Source: Ampelomyces quisqualis (Eukaryota; Ascomycota; Dothideomycetes; Pleosporales; Phaeosphaeriaceae). From it: a DNA stretch of 64,000 bases. Where the stretch lies: NCBI GenBank assembly GCA_018398575.1, contig JAGTXZ010000008.1, forward strand, positions 186,001 through 250,000, in the 5' to 3' direction. The translations under genes were made by a program, and so were the position numbers. Every line of letters starts with the position of its first letter. Within the stretch, counting starts at the first letter, position 1. Shown piece after piece: positions 1 through 11,343 of this stretch. A model generated the notes under the pieces. That model made no database searches, had not been told where the DNA came from, and saw nothing but the letters and a program-made list of their open reading frames with translations.

Positions 1-1209
1 TCCAAATTAAACTCTGTGGCGTGGGTTCAGTGTTCCAGAAGAACCACGGTCCGCCGCCGCCCCTCGCCCTGTTCGCCATGGCCTGGCTTTGTGGCCGCAT
101 TTGACAGCGACAGCGATGTGGCAAGCCGAACGGTCAGACGAACGGCCAGACGAGATCGGCCAACCCTCTGCCGTGGAAACCGGTCTTTTCTACCGGGTAG
201 ACGAGTTCAGATCAGGTTGCACGTGACACGTCCTGGGTATCGCTGGTTGCAGAGTGAGACTATTTCCCGCAATGTCATCAAATGACATTGCATTCTACAA
301 GTCTTCCTGTCTCATTCTCTGTCGAGAACAGCATCAATGTGCAGTATTGCTTTCTTCAGGACATGCAAGCGCCAACTCCACGATCCACGGCTCTACACGT
401 GTTATCATCGACTCCAATTGGACATGCGCATATCATCCGTGGCAGCATTACATGCGTCATGGTCAATCGTGCTTGCACCGCCCACCCAGTCGACTCCTAC
501 AGTGACTGGTGTTTGTTGGCATGTGCTGGTTGCACACATGGTGAACAGTGTCAAGACATCCTTCAGGCTGACCATGAATGCCAAAGCACTTCTTTCTAGA
601 CTTTCTCAGAACTTCTCGCCCAAGAACTAGTGTAACCTAAACCTACTCTAGCTCGTAGTGGGCGTGTTGTTGATGAAAGTTGCACCTGGATCGTTTAGGG
701 AGAACGTACTCCGTATCATGGCAATCGTCACTGGCAGCGTTCGCCCTGGGTGGCAAGTAGCGATATTCCACGCCCTACTCGATGTTACACCAAGCAAGTC
801 GCATGCTTGTCAGGCATTGTGCGATGATGTATTTACGAGCCATCGCCATTTTTCCATGTCTACAAAACATAACCTACGTCCCTGGTAACGGCATATGATC
901 AGGGCGGGTGTTTCTTTATGCAAAAGCGTACTTCAGCCTCTCTGGTCAGAGTTCGATTGCGAGTGTCGATAATTCGAGAGGCAATGTGTGACCTAGGTAA
1001 TAAGTTTCATAAGATAGAAGCTCTCAACAAAATATGATCCATGCAATGAAGTCCTGTGCAGTGGTTGCTCATATCTTGCTTTCCATTCCCAGAGTCTATA
1101 CAGCCATTCATTGGAGGTATCGTTGGCGGTTCCATCCTTGCGACTATAGTACAATGCCTCTCATAACGCTTGTGAAATCGAGCTACTCTCGCCTGTCGCC
1201 TACGTAGAC
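1..1209. other. Intergenic, no gene seen
   Basis: This stretch contains only short overlapping open frames with no recognisable protein family, no supported exon joins and no tRNA-like B box. It is probably the downstream flank of the subunit J gene plus unannotated sequence. A gene whose exons are all very short could still be missed. Confidence 0.5.
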
Positions 1210-1660
1210 TTAGTGGTTTGGTGCCTGGTTCTTGACTGCCGGGTTTCGCGGGTCGTTCTTGTACTCGTCGGCTACAACTAGGTTAGCTTCCGTGGCTGGG
1301 AATCGCACTTGCGTGCGCCCAACATTTCGCGCTCACCTGTAGCCATAGAATTGGCAGCTGAGTTGACACCGTAGAGGATGACAAGGCCTGAACGTCGCAG
1401 TCAGTACAGCTTCATGAACCAGACCCCCGCGCTACTTCTTGTCCCAATCGCCTTAATGCACCACTTCCAAGCTCTTACTGTTCCTGCGCTATGTGCTGAT
1501 CCGCTCCAAATTACTCGACGTACCTGAGACGTAGAAAGGCCACATGGGGCGGGCTGTGAAGCTTTGTTAGCGATCTGTTCTTGTTCCTAGTTGTGTAAAC
1601 TCTCGGCTCAATTAACGTACCGACAGGCGCCGGGAACTTCTTTCCGAGGAATCCAGCCAT
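1210..1660 (-). CDS. ATP18: ATP synthase subunit J (Fo, Atp18)
   Basis: Small subunit of the membrane Fo sector of mitochondrial ATP synthase. Reading the minus strand, four short exons (1660-1621, 1553-1524, 1387-1337, 1271-1210) join in phase to a 60-residue protein. It starts MAGFLGKKFPAPV, has the membrane segment around WPFYVSGLVILYGVNSAA and ends with the family's DEYKNDPRNP motif. The three introns (67, 136 and 65 bp) start GTACGT, GTACGT and GTGAGC and end CAG, CAG and TAG; intron 3 has a CTAAC branch sequence. All junctions are phase 1. Length and motif order match fungal Atp18/subunit J, which inserts into the inner membrane by a single helix. No single exon is long enough to stand out as an open frame. 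It is divergent from SPC19, with 225 bp between the start codons, and lies near another ATP synthase gene, ATP16. Confidence 0.9.
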
Positions 1661-1885
1661 TGTGTGTGTGATGGAGTTGCAATGGATGGTACTGCAATGG
1701 CGATGAGGGCGTCGGTGGAGGTTGCGCTGCGGTGATCCGGCTTGCAGAACTTCGACAGCTTGGCATGTCGGCAAAAGGTAACACCGACTGTTTAGCATCC
1801 TGCCTTCCAAGGCGCAACCCCACGGCAACTACCATCTCAAAAGTGACTCAATTGGTACTCGAAACTGATTGTGAAGGCCTTGATC
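1661..1885. promoter_or_regulatory. Shared divergent promoter region ATP18/SPC19
   Basis: The two start codons face away from each other across 225 bp, so both promoters and 5' leaders must lie here or overlap. A GTGTGTGTG run sits directly upstream of the ATP18 ATG on the + strand. I could not assign a TATA box. Confidence 0.5.
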
Positions 1886-2477
1886 ATGGTGTCGCCGCTG
1901 GAAGGGTGCGTGGGATCCTTACGAAACAGCATGCAACTGCTCGACTCCTCTATCAACATCTTGGCCGAGGGCGTTAATGACTTTCCACGGCTGGCGAAAG
2001 CGCTTCAGACGACCCGAGTAAGCCTTGAATCGCACAAAGGACCGGCAATGCGGCCAGGAAAGCTGATCATTCCAACAGCACTTTGAACTCATTTCCGAAT
2101 CCGATCTCCAAACGGCTCAGTCTGCACTCCTCTCGGAGATACGGCCAGAGGTCGACAACCTTTTAAAGCGCGTGGAGAACTATCTTGACAAGCTCGAGCG
2201 ACGCGAACAGTCACTCATTGCTAAATGTGACCTCAACGACGGTCGCCTGGGGCGCGACAGTACTGCTGGGACCAGCGCAAGGCCGAGCAGCAAGGCCGCA
2301 CAACGAATCGCTGCCGGGAAGGCTATGAGTGCACAGCAGGAATTGAGGTACAAACAGCTGAGGCAAAGGAAAGATCGTTTGAGCTACGCCGTGGAGACAC
2401 TGGAGCTACAGGCAAAACAAAGAGAAAGACAGCTGCGGATGAGCATGGCAGCCCCACAGCAGTTCTATGACGACTGA
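1886..2477 (+). CDS. SPC19: DASH/Dam1 complex subunit Spc19
   Basis: Component of the fungal DASH (Dam1) ring, which couples kinetochores to spindle microtubules. Exon 1 is 1886-2017 and exon 2 is 2079-2477, separated by a 61-bp phase-0 intron (GTAAGC to CAG). They give a 176-residue protein, normal for the family. Exon 1 carries the conserved N-terminal stretch LEGCVGSLRNSMQLLDSS and GVNDFPRLAKALQTTR. Exon 2 continues directly with HFELISESDLQTAQSALL, then YLDKLERREQSLIAK, a basic linker and a C-terminal coiled coil (LRQRKDRLSYAVETLELQ). The ATG at 1886 is chosen because the conserved region begins four codons later. The gene is fungal-specific, which supports the organism assignment. Confidence 0.93.
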
Positions 2478-2836
2478 GCGTGCCATGGTGCGCCATGCAT
2501 GGCCGGGGTGAAGCTGGTGGGAATGCTGAAGAAGGGCTTGGGGATGGGCGTTTTGTATTTGAGATACCCCTAGAGATTCACTTTTTTGCCCAACTCAATA
2601 TCTTTGCCCAACCTTGATCACTACGAAACGACCTCCGGTTCGTACTTTTATGCGATGCCAATACTCCTTCACGTCGATCTTGTTGCTCTTCAACGTCAAG
2701 GAGCATCAGTCCGGCGCTAACCATGTAAGCGGCAGCTCGTCGGCTAATTCCGCCAAGTGCAGAACTTCGGGTCCGCAGGATCACCACCAAACTCCGGCAG
2801 ACCAGCAATTGCATCCCCATCACACCTCAAACCATC
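2478..2836 (+). promoter_or_regulatory. SPC19-ATP16 intergenic region
   Basis: A 359-bp gap between two same-strand genes. It must hold the SPC19 3' UTR and the ATP16 promoter and leader. No further coding exon was seen. Confidence 0.4.
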
Positions 2837-3599
2837 ATGAACGCCTTCCGTATCGCCAGGGCCGCCGTCCGCGCGAGGCCTGCCGCCTTCGCCCGCCCAA
2901 TTCAGCGCAGAGGTTACGCCGAGGTCGCCTCGGACAAGATCAAGCTCTCCCTCGCTCTTCCGCACGAGGTACGCATCACCGGCGGCTTTCGAGCATTGCG
3001 CTGTCCTTGCCATCGCGAGAAACGGGAAGAAAATCGGCTGACAGTCTCTCGTTTAGTCCATCTACAAGTCACAGGATGTGTACGTCTGCGGCAACCATCA
3101 CCAACCCTCGATAAGAATGCGCAAATGCTGACGAGACACCCGGAACAGCGTGCAGGTCAACCTTGCCGCCGAGACCGGTGATATGGGTGTTTTGGCTGGC
3201 CACGTTCCCTCGATTGAGCAGCTAAAGCCTGGTCTGGTCGAGATCATTGAGGAGCAGGGCGGCAGCAAACAGTTCTTCCTGTCGGGCGGATTTGCGACTG
3301 TGCAACCTGGCTCTGTTCTCAGCATCAACGCTGTGGAGGGATACCCTCTGGAGGATTTCAGTGCCGAGGTAGGTTGAGAATGGGCGGAGAAGGAAGTACT
3401 GTGGCTGATCTTGCGATAGGCTGTCAGGAATCAGATCGCCGAGGCCCAGAAGATTGCCAGCGGCAGCGGCAGCGAGGCAGACATCGCTGAAGCCAAGATT
3501 GAACTCGAGGTAAGGCTCCGGAGGAGCACGACGGTCCATGGAAACGAAAAATGCTGACAGCAATAGGTCCTCGAGAGCCTGCAGGCAGCATTGAAATAA
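2837..3599 (+). CDS. ATP16: ATP synthase F1 subunit delta, mitochondrial
   Basis: Delta subunit of the F1 central stalk, which joins gamma and epsilon and contacts the c-ring in the mitochondrial matrix. Five exons (2837-2968, 3057-3079, 3149-3368, 3420-3509, 3567-3599) join in phase to 165 residues. The first ~24 residues are Arg/Ala-rich with no acids (MNAFRIARAAVRARPAAFAR), typical of a matrix targeting peptide, and RRGYAE follows. The core has LSLALPHE, SIYKSQDVVQVNLAAETGD, MGVLAGHVPSIEQLKPG and SGGFATVQPGSVLSINA, the beta-sandwich signature of eukaryotic delta/bacterial epsilon. The last two exons form the short helical hairpin (AEAQKIASG...LESLQAALK). The four introns are 88, 69, 51 and 57 bp. 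Confidence 0.94.
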
Positions 3600-3913
3600 T
3601 TGTTTAGATAGCGTCGTGCAGTCGCGGCACACATGGTATATCAGGTGCTGTGCATGCGTACCTCCCGTCTAGAAAGGATAGAAGGTGCTCTCTAGAGTCA
3701 TGCCAAACACTTTGACCTTCCACATTTCTCTTGTCTTCCTTCGCATGTCCTCTCATTACCGGTCTTGAGTACAATCGCCAACAGTCCTATACTTCATCCA
3801 TATTCATTCCTATTTTCATTGACCTTACGCCTCTGGAACCCGTCTACTAGCATCTACAGCAGCCTTATAACAGACACCACAAATCTGTCTCACGACATCT
3901 CAGGGAGCTACTG
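3600..3913 (+). other. Intergenic between ATP16 and large disordered gene
   Basis: 314 bp, C/T-rich near its right end, which fits a fungal 5' leader. No other gene was seen. Confidence 0.4.
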
Positions 3914-6900
3914 ATGCGCCGTGGTCTCGCCAGACAAACGTCTCATGCCGCATCCCGTCCGTCCGATACAGGGAATGGTCAGCTGACGCAGCAACCTTCA
4001 TCCCACTCACGACCAGCTCAGCACCACGCGCCTTTAGTACGGCATGTTACCGGAGATCAGGACCAAGCACGTACAAGATCAGTTCGTCGCCATTCCTATC
4101 AGCAACCCACGACTTCGTCCTCTCAGCAATCTCAGGATGTGCAGTCCGTCCCTGAGCGGAAACCACCTGCATATCTGCAAGGCAAGAACCCATATGGACA
4201 GGTTTTGGACACAGTCGACCACCCATATCGAGCACCGAGAGCTGCACAAGAAGCGCAGGCACCGGCTCAGATTGGCGCCCGCATCGAAGGCAGACCACGA
4301 ACTGCAGGCGCGTTCCACTTCAAGACTCGGGCCTCACCAGTTGAGCCCGAGCGAGCAGTCGTTGCATCACATTCTGAGCAGCAATATGCAGCGCCTCGAC
4401 AGCCAGCAAAGCACATCTCCGTGCAAGCGGTGAAGAACTTCTTCGAGAGAAAAGCGTGCCCAACTGAATCTGCTTCTCGTGTTGCACCTACGTCGCTGAG
4501 CAAAACAAGACAAACGACAGAACCGTCTGCCCAGCCTCGTACCGAGACTGCTCACTTATCAGGCACGCAAGAACCAGAACGACAGATGATGGAACAAGCC
4601 CTGCTCACAACCACTCCATTGCGGGAAGGGGATACGCGAGATCCTCAGTCACAAAGAAAGAAGCCTTCCACACATCCTAGGGCAACGCGTTCTCACACTC
4701 ACGATATGTTGGACAAGGATGTCGGCCACCGGGACTATGCAGTCATCGAGGATAATCCTGTCGTTTCTAATTCCGCCGCCCAAGCCACGGGACCGGTCGA
4801 TGGGGACAGTTTCATGGAAAAAAGGAGCGTTGCTCAACGTCCAGTAAGACAAACCCGTCATCAACATAACCCTGACGAAACTGTAAGGCGTCAACCTGCT
4901 CGTCAACATGCGCCAGCCGCTGAGATCGACGAAGTCCCAGAACCGGGGCGTCAGGCCCGGCCACGGAGGATCCAGCGTTCGAGAGCTGGTCAGGACGTTG
5001 GAGAACCAGTCGAAAAAGGCGAAAAGTCTTGGTCATCCCGAAATCGCCGCCATCGGTCTTTGAGCGCTCCGGTAGATAATGCAACTACAAGCACAAGCCC
5101 GCCCAGCCGTAGGGTCAAACATACATCTTCGAAAAACCCCACCGCTCCGCGGAGTTTTGGAGCAAGCACGTACGACGGCAGCTTCAGCGAGTCGACTCAA
5201 TCAGAATGGCGCATAGCAGATACTTTCGCAGCAGGCTTTAGCCACGATGGTTCAAGTGAATTCGATCCGAGTCTGTCCCGTCGCAGCACAGCTCAGGCTG
5301 GTATATCGACGGCCAACGTCGGCGTGCAGCCAGGCTATCAAAATGTCGAGGTGCCCGACCATGTCGATTGGCGTAGTGCTTACGGTCGACGCAAGACGCA
5401 AGACTTTGGCTACCCTGGTGCTCGCATCAAGCCTCGACGCACGATCCCCATGGCTAAGCCAATTCAAGATCCCGGCGACTGGACCAGGCGCTCTTGTGGT
5501 CACTTCTCGCACATGGGAAAATCTGAGACACGTGATAATGCATCACAGCGACCTTGCCAGCAGTGCCTCACGAGATTTGCATCACCAAACCAACATCCAT
5601 CGAGGATACGACGCACACGTAAACGAGCTGCGACAGACTCTTCGCTATCCAGCTCTTCCAAGTCAAGCATTCCGTATATTCGAGTCGAGCGTAGAAGAAA
5701 ACGTCGTCAGCACCACTCCGAATGTTGCCCATCAGATAAATGTGGAGACACTTTTGCAAAAGACCTGGGCTACATCATTGATGAAATACTCGATGAACAC
5801 AGCAATTCGCTACAAAGCGTTATCAGCAATATCAAGCACAGTGAGCCTCGCCTGAAGCAATTACGTCGAGTCTCTGAGGACCTCGTCCAGCGTTGCCAAG
5901 AAGGTGGAGTGTGTTCGAGCCACAGACACGCATCATGTCAACCATCTTGTCAACCTTCGTATGTACAACAAATACTTTGCCATCCTTGCCAGCCGGTATG
6001 TAGACCCATGAGCGTGCCCACATGTCAGCCCGTGGTCCAACCGCAAGAATGCAAATGGGAACCGCCACAGTCATGTGCGCCACCACCTCCATGCGTGCCA
6101 CCAAAAGCGGCAGAGAAGCTGAACGTTGGTTCACCCGGGCAAGTTGGCCCAAACTTGAATGACCATCGACCGAGTCTGCAAGAGACCGTGAAGACAGTGC
6201 CTGATCTTATCGACCTGGTCAATTCCGCAGCGGATGATCTCGGTGTCGATCTCGAAAGACGACCGACAGCACAAGATGATGAGCTGTTTCAGAAAGCGCC
6301 ATATCAAGAAGAGGAGCCAGTGTCTGCAGCTCAGGATCAAAGTGATGTGACAAAGCTGCCCGTCGACGAAGAGCAGCCCAGTGAAGATCCCTGGCTCCAG
6401 CAGACTCGCCGACACCTGTCCGAGCTCTCTGAGGCACGTACACATTTGATGGATGAGCTTGACACCATTGCTGAAGATCTCGACGTCCAGCTGCAAGATC
6501 GTGGTGTTCCTGAGCGGGTCACCGATCCTATCCAGAAGCTACTCAGCAGAGTGTCCACGCAACTGTCAAGGAGGTCTACAGGTCTAAGAAACAAGTCAAT
6601 CGTCTCCAAGACAGAGGAAAACGTCGGCAAGGTTGACCCAATTATTGAAGAACGTAAACTGAGTCGCATGCTCACGGACATTCTCGACCAGTCTAGACGG
6701 ATGACAGAGATCACTCAAGACTATGAAGATCTTGGAGAAACGCCTCCACCTGAGGCATTAGATTGGCTTGAACTGGCACAAACCGAGCTGCCCGCTGCTG
6801 TTGATGCCATTCTCAATGTCCTCGACACACTACCTGCTCCGCAGTATGAGGAGCCGTATGAAATGGAACCTCAATTTGAGTCAATGTACGAATTGGAATC

Positions 6901-9900
6901 TGATGTCGAATACGAGCCAGATTTCGAGTCAGATGTCTACGAGGAAGAACCCACCTATGATGAACCACAACGGAGCTACACCGAGCCTCTTTCTCAGTTG
7001 CACGATCGCATTATCGACCTTGAACGCCGCCTAGAAAAAGGCCCGCCCATCACGCCATCTGAGCGGACGATGACTTCTGAGAACGTACAATCTGAGCCAT
7101 CACCTGCGATTGAGACCGAGGAGCGTGTTGAGCCGCCCGTGGAGCGTGTCGCGACCCGTCGAGCAACCATGCCGCCTCCAAAGTTGATCTCGAGATCCAC
7201 AGGGGTCAGGACAGAGCAGAGCTTCTCTTCCGACCTCTAGGATGGCGAGGAGGACAAAGGCGAGACGCTACCGCCGCCCATTGAGCGTCTAGACAGCATT
7301 CGTAGGGCTTCTACAATTGGTCCTGTGGAGAGCGCACAGCGAGAGCGGACATTCTCTCTTATTTCTCCTGTGCCAAGCGAGCCTGAAGATGCGACCGTGT
7401 TTGATTTTGAGCCAGAAATCACTAGACAGATGTCGACGCGAAAGTCGATGACGGCGCCTCTCCAAGAGGCTGTCAGAAGGCTTACCGAACGTGAGTCTTT
7501 GTAACGTGCATGACCCAGCGTGCAGAGAAGCTAACAGCGTTCTCAGCCACTACGGAACTTGCCATGCCTGAGGAAGACTTCGAGCCTGAGCTTCCACTGA
7601 AGAGATTGTCTCACCCCTCGACGTATTCAGGGCGCAGGCAGTCGGTCCGATCACCTTCTCCCATTACAGAAGTAACAGAAGAGTCTGCAGCCTCGATTGC
7701 CGAGACAGCGCAATCTTCGAGTACGGTAGAGCAGCTGCCAGAGGTTGAGCTCGAAGAGCCTAGAGGCGAGGACCCACCAGAACCTGCGTTACAATCTTCT
7801 CCAGAGGAACATTTTTCAACTTCGCCTGAGCCTATCGTGAGGAAGGCAACGACGCGCAAGGCTACTATTCACGAGCCACCTAGAAGCTACACAATACCGC
7901 TTTCAAGGAAGTCAACCGAGCAGGTTTCTTCTCCTAATGAGATGGTTCGCAGATTGTCGACACGAACGCGCACACAGTCGGTCCAAGATCCAGTGGCACC
8001 ACCATCTTCGCCTTCGACAGGAGAGGAGATGCCTCTTGCTGAAGACGAGGAGACTTTCGAGATCAAGACCACTCCGCGTCAGACCTATGCGCTATCGAGA
8101 CCGCCAACTGTAGCGTTGCGAAGGCAGTCGACTGCACCCGAGCGTTACGCCTTGCCTGAATCAAGCTCATCATTTCCCTCATCGCCGATTTCAGTGGCAG
8201 AGGAGCCGTCGCTACTGGAGGATATAGATCAGGAACCTGTCCCGCCTCCGACGATGACGCGCCGCTCTACTACAATATATGATGCTCTTCCAGGAGACCT
8301 TCGCCGAACTTCTACCTCCCGATCGTCTCCCTTTATCTCAAGACGCACAACAGCTGCATCACGTCAACCAAGCTTCGCACAGAAGCTCACCGCGTTTGAA
8401 CCAACGCCGGTGCCTTCGAGGAGACCCACGATCATGTCAGATCCGATACCCGAGGAGACAGTCGAGCCACCTCTTTCTCGAGTCACGACGAGGCAGACTA
8501 TCCCATCGAGACAGGCGACAAGAGCATTGACGATGCGCGGTCCGACGAGGCCGCCTTCACGGCAACCTACGCGTCGGACATCGGACATTCCTGAGCTTCT
8601 TCAGCGCAACGCGACGGAGCCATATATGATCTCTCGTCGGAGCACCCAAATCCCTACGCGCCAAAACACACAAGAAATCACACGCCGCCCAACACAGCCT
8701 GAGTCAGAGTCTGTCTCTCCGCCGCCAGTAGAAAGCTCTTCGGTATCCAACGTCAGCTTGCCTACACAGGAAGAACTTCTAAAGCCAGAACCGACACGAG
8801 CCGCAACTCAGGTCGCAGAGGTAGAGCATGAGATTACCGACCCCGAGTCCATACCGTCTCAACAGGTGTCACGGGTTTCAACTCGTGAACCAAAAGTACC
8901 AGAGGAAGAGGAGGTTTCTATCGTGGCACCATCGCGCAAGACTACAGAGCTACCACGTCGACCAACGCAGCCATCAGTCGATAGCGAAGAAAGCTCTCTT
9001 GTCGAGGTCACAGATCCAACCGAAGCTGTTGAAGAAGTCTCGCGGGAGCCGGAAGAGCAGACAACTACAATACCAGACTCATTACCCAGGTCTCTGCTCG
9101 ACGAGCCATTAGCTGCGTACGATGTCTATAACGCCTCACCTGAACCTACTGTTGCTGAAGATGTCGCAGCCAATGATCCGCCAGAGCCGCTTGCCGAACC
9201 CTCAGAGGTGAAAGCAGAACTTGAGGAGCCGAAGCAGCTGCAGTCTCGTAAGACACGGTTCGATCCTGAACTTGACGACCGTGTGCCCACCGTATTGAGA
9301 GCATCATCTACGATATCGCAAAGGCCACGCAGCGTCAGTGTGGCACCCGGGATTGAGGTTGCTCCCCCTGCCTTAAGGCGAAAGGACTCGAAACCTCCGG
9401 GTCCTGCGGAGAAAAAACCCCGCCAGAAGACCCCGAACTTCCCGCCCGAACAGCAACACCCCCCTGCACCAGTATATCCAAGTCGTGAAACGCCATCATG
9501 GACTAAGCCAGACAATCGCACGCCGCCACCGAAGGCTAAGGCTGAGCCAAAACCTAAGAAACGTGGGTTCTTCACTCGAGCCCCAAAACCAAAAGAACCT
9601 GAACCTCAGCCTGAGTTACGTCAACCTCCTGAGCCACATAGACATCGGGTGCTCGTTGCTCCCTTTCGATATGCGGCACCAGGAAGACCCGGACCTCCTG
9701 GGGGAACGCTACAAAGGCCAAGAGGTTATGCATACCCACGTCAGCCGCAGCCCTACCGTCCCGTCTGGCCCAGGATCCGAAGACAGGAGCCTGTATACTA
9801 CGAAGACCCGCCTTCGTCAGTCCCAAGATTCGCTCGAAAGGATGACTACTACCCCAGACTCGCGCCAGTCGCAAACGACCGCAGGTACAATTATCCACCT

Positions 9901-11343
9901 CCCCAGCCTGCGCCAATTCGAAGAGAACCCTACTCTGAGTACCGGGCTCCTGTCCAATATGTCCAGCCAAGATATCCTCCCCCAAGGAACGACTATGCGC
10001 CCCCCAGAGCTCGGCCTCGACCCCAGCCTTCCTATCGCCCTGAGACTAGCCAGCGGCCCCTTCGTAGCCAGGCGCCGGCACCCGCTCGCCATCAACCTCA
10101 AACGCAACAAGCCCCTCGTCACAAAGAGAAGACCCCTAATTGGTTCAAAGCGCATGTACCTCCACGTCGGCCGCAGGTTCACCAAGAACCCCCGCGCCCT
10201 CGCCCGGTTCCGCGAGATGAGACTTTCGCTAGGCCTCCCCGCAGAGCTGCCCGCAGAGACACCGTCAGCGGTGACGAGTCAGAAACTGAGTCAGAGGCCA
10301 ACGTGGTGGGCGCCCCTCAAAGACGACCAAAGCAAGCGCCAAACCAGAGCAACAGAGCAGGAAGGTCAGACGCACGTCATACCAAGCAGCAGAGAGAGCC
10401 AGAAGAGCAAGAGTTCGACGACGAAGAGCCAGAGGAGCCAGAGTCAACGGAGCAAGAGTCAGAGGAAGAAGAGTCTGTGGAATATTCTAATTCGGAGTTT
10501 TCGTCGCAAGAAGAAGACAGTGTCACTGAGCAGAATGTCGACGGTGCCAGCGGACGGCCACCCCGTGATACGGGTCGGAAGTGTACCGGAGCACGACGAT
10601 CAGGCAACAAACTCGCCTTTGGCCCAGCCCCGAGCCATCCAGCGCAAGATCAGTCACACGTCCAATACTGTGGATCAGATGTCAGAACATCAGCTCCTAT
10701 CACCCGTGCAGCCACTCGTAGAGCATCCACAAGCGCAGCATCGGATGCTATCGAGCGAGCAGCGCGAAGTTCTGCCAATTCCACACAGAGAAGGCCATCA
10801 ACAACGCTCGAGGAGAGCCAACCACGCGGGCGATGGTCAGCGGCGAGACTTGACACTGAACGTAAAATCAACGCATTCAAGTCAAGCTCTCCGATTCGAG
10901 GGTACAAACCAATCTCGGAAGGAATTATTTCCCCACCGGGAGTCAAAGCTGAGTCAGATGAGCCCGTCTCGCGGGCCATGGAGTCAGAAGCAAGATCAGT
11001 CGAGCGACACGAATCAGGCAAGGAGCCGTCGCCGGACGAAAAACCCAAGGCAGAACAGCCAGAGCAGCGAAACACAGAGTCTGCAGTCCCAGAAGACCCC
11101 GAGGTACAAGCGAGACCAGACTCGGACCGACAGGACTCAGTATTTGTACCACGAGCACCTGCGAAGAGGACAAGGAGCTTTTTCGGACGAAGAAAAGAGG
11201 CCAAGGCAGCTGCAGGCCAGCAGGGAACCCAGACCCAGGAGAGAGCAGAAGGAGCACAGCAACCGATACCCGCAGCTGGAGCGAAGGGTGGTCCAGGAGG
11301 CTCTGGGATGAAACGCTGGGGATTTGGATGGGGTCGTGGATAA
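3914..11343 (+). CDS. Very large disordered Arg/Ser/Pro-rich protein, with in-frame TAG at 7238-7240
   Basis: Function not recognised. One continuous frame runs from the ATG at 3914 to 7490 except for a single TAG at 7238-7240. A 56-bp intron (7491-7546, GTGAGT...CTAAC...CAG) then joins to the frame ending at 11343. In total there are 2,458 codons, the TAG and final stop included. The composition is low-complexity throughout. The first half has a more ordered island (about residues 530-690) with CGHFSHMGK, CQQC, a helix-like DLGYIIDEILDEHSNSLQSV and a Cys/Pro-rich cluster (CQPSCQPS, CHPCQPVC). The second half is packed with RRxS/T and TRRxT motifs, then Pro/Arg/Tyr-rich and acidic Glu/Ser blocks. 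Either the TAG is a nonsense mutation or sequence error, or it ends an in-frame intron (TAG would be the acceptor, with GTACAA at 7085 a phase-0 donor), or there are two genes. Confidence 0.6.
7491..7546 (+). other. Spliceosomal intron in the large disordered gene
   Basis: The 56-bp intron has donor GTGAGT, branch GCTAAC and acceptor CAG. It restores the frame between the block ending ...RRLTE and the block beginning PTTELAMPEEDF. This supports treating the upstream and downstream coding blocks as one gene despite the in-frame TAG about 250 bp upstream. Confidence 0.8.

Noticed and set aside
940..1000. tRNA-like B box (AGTTCGATTGCG)
   Set aside because: No matching A box or foldable cloverleaf around it.
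1388..1523. ATP18 intron 2 (136 bp) as a third stwintron
   Set aside because: The exon joins are already in phase as a single intron, and no internal donor, branch and acceptor set is needed.
9485..11311. 608-codon open frame in +2 over the 3' half of the large disordered gene
   Set aside because: The +1 frame is open over the same stretch, continues from the spliced upstream exon and keeps the RRxS/T style. The alternative frame is Arg/Ser/Gln-rich, as expected for a shifted reading of a Pro/Glu/Arg-biased sequence. A frame switch around 10550-10700 is not excluded.
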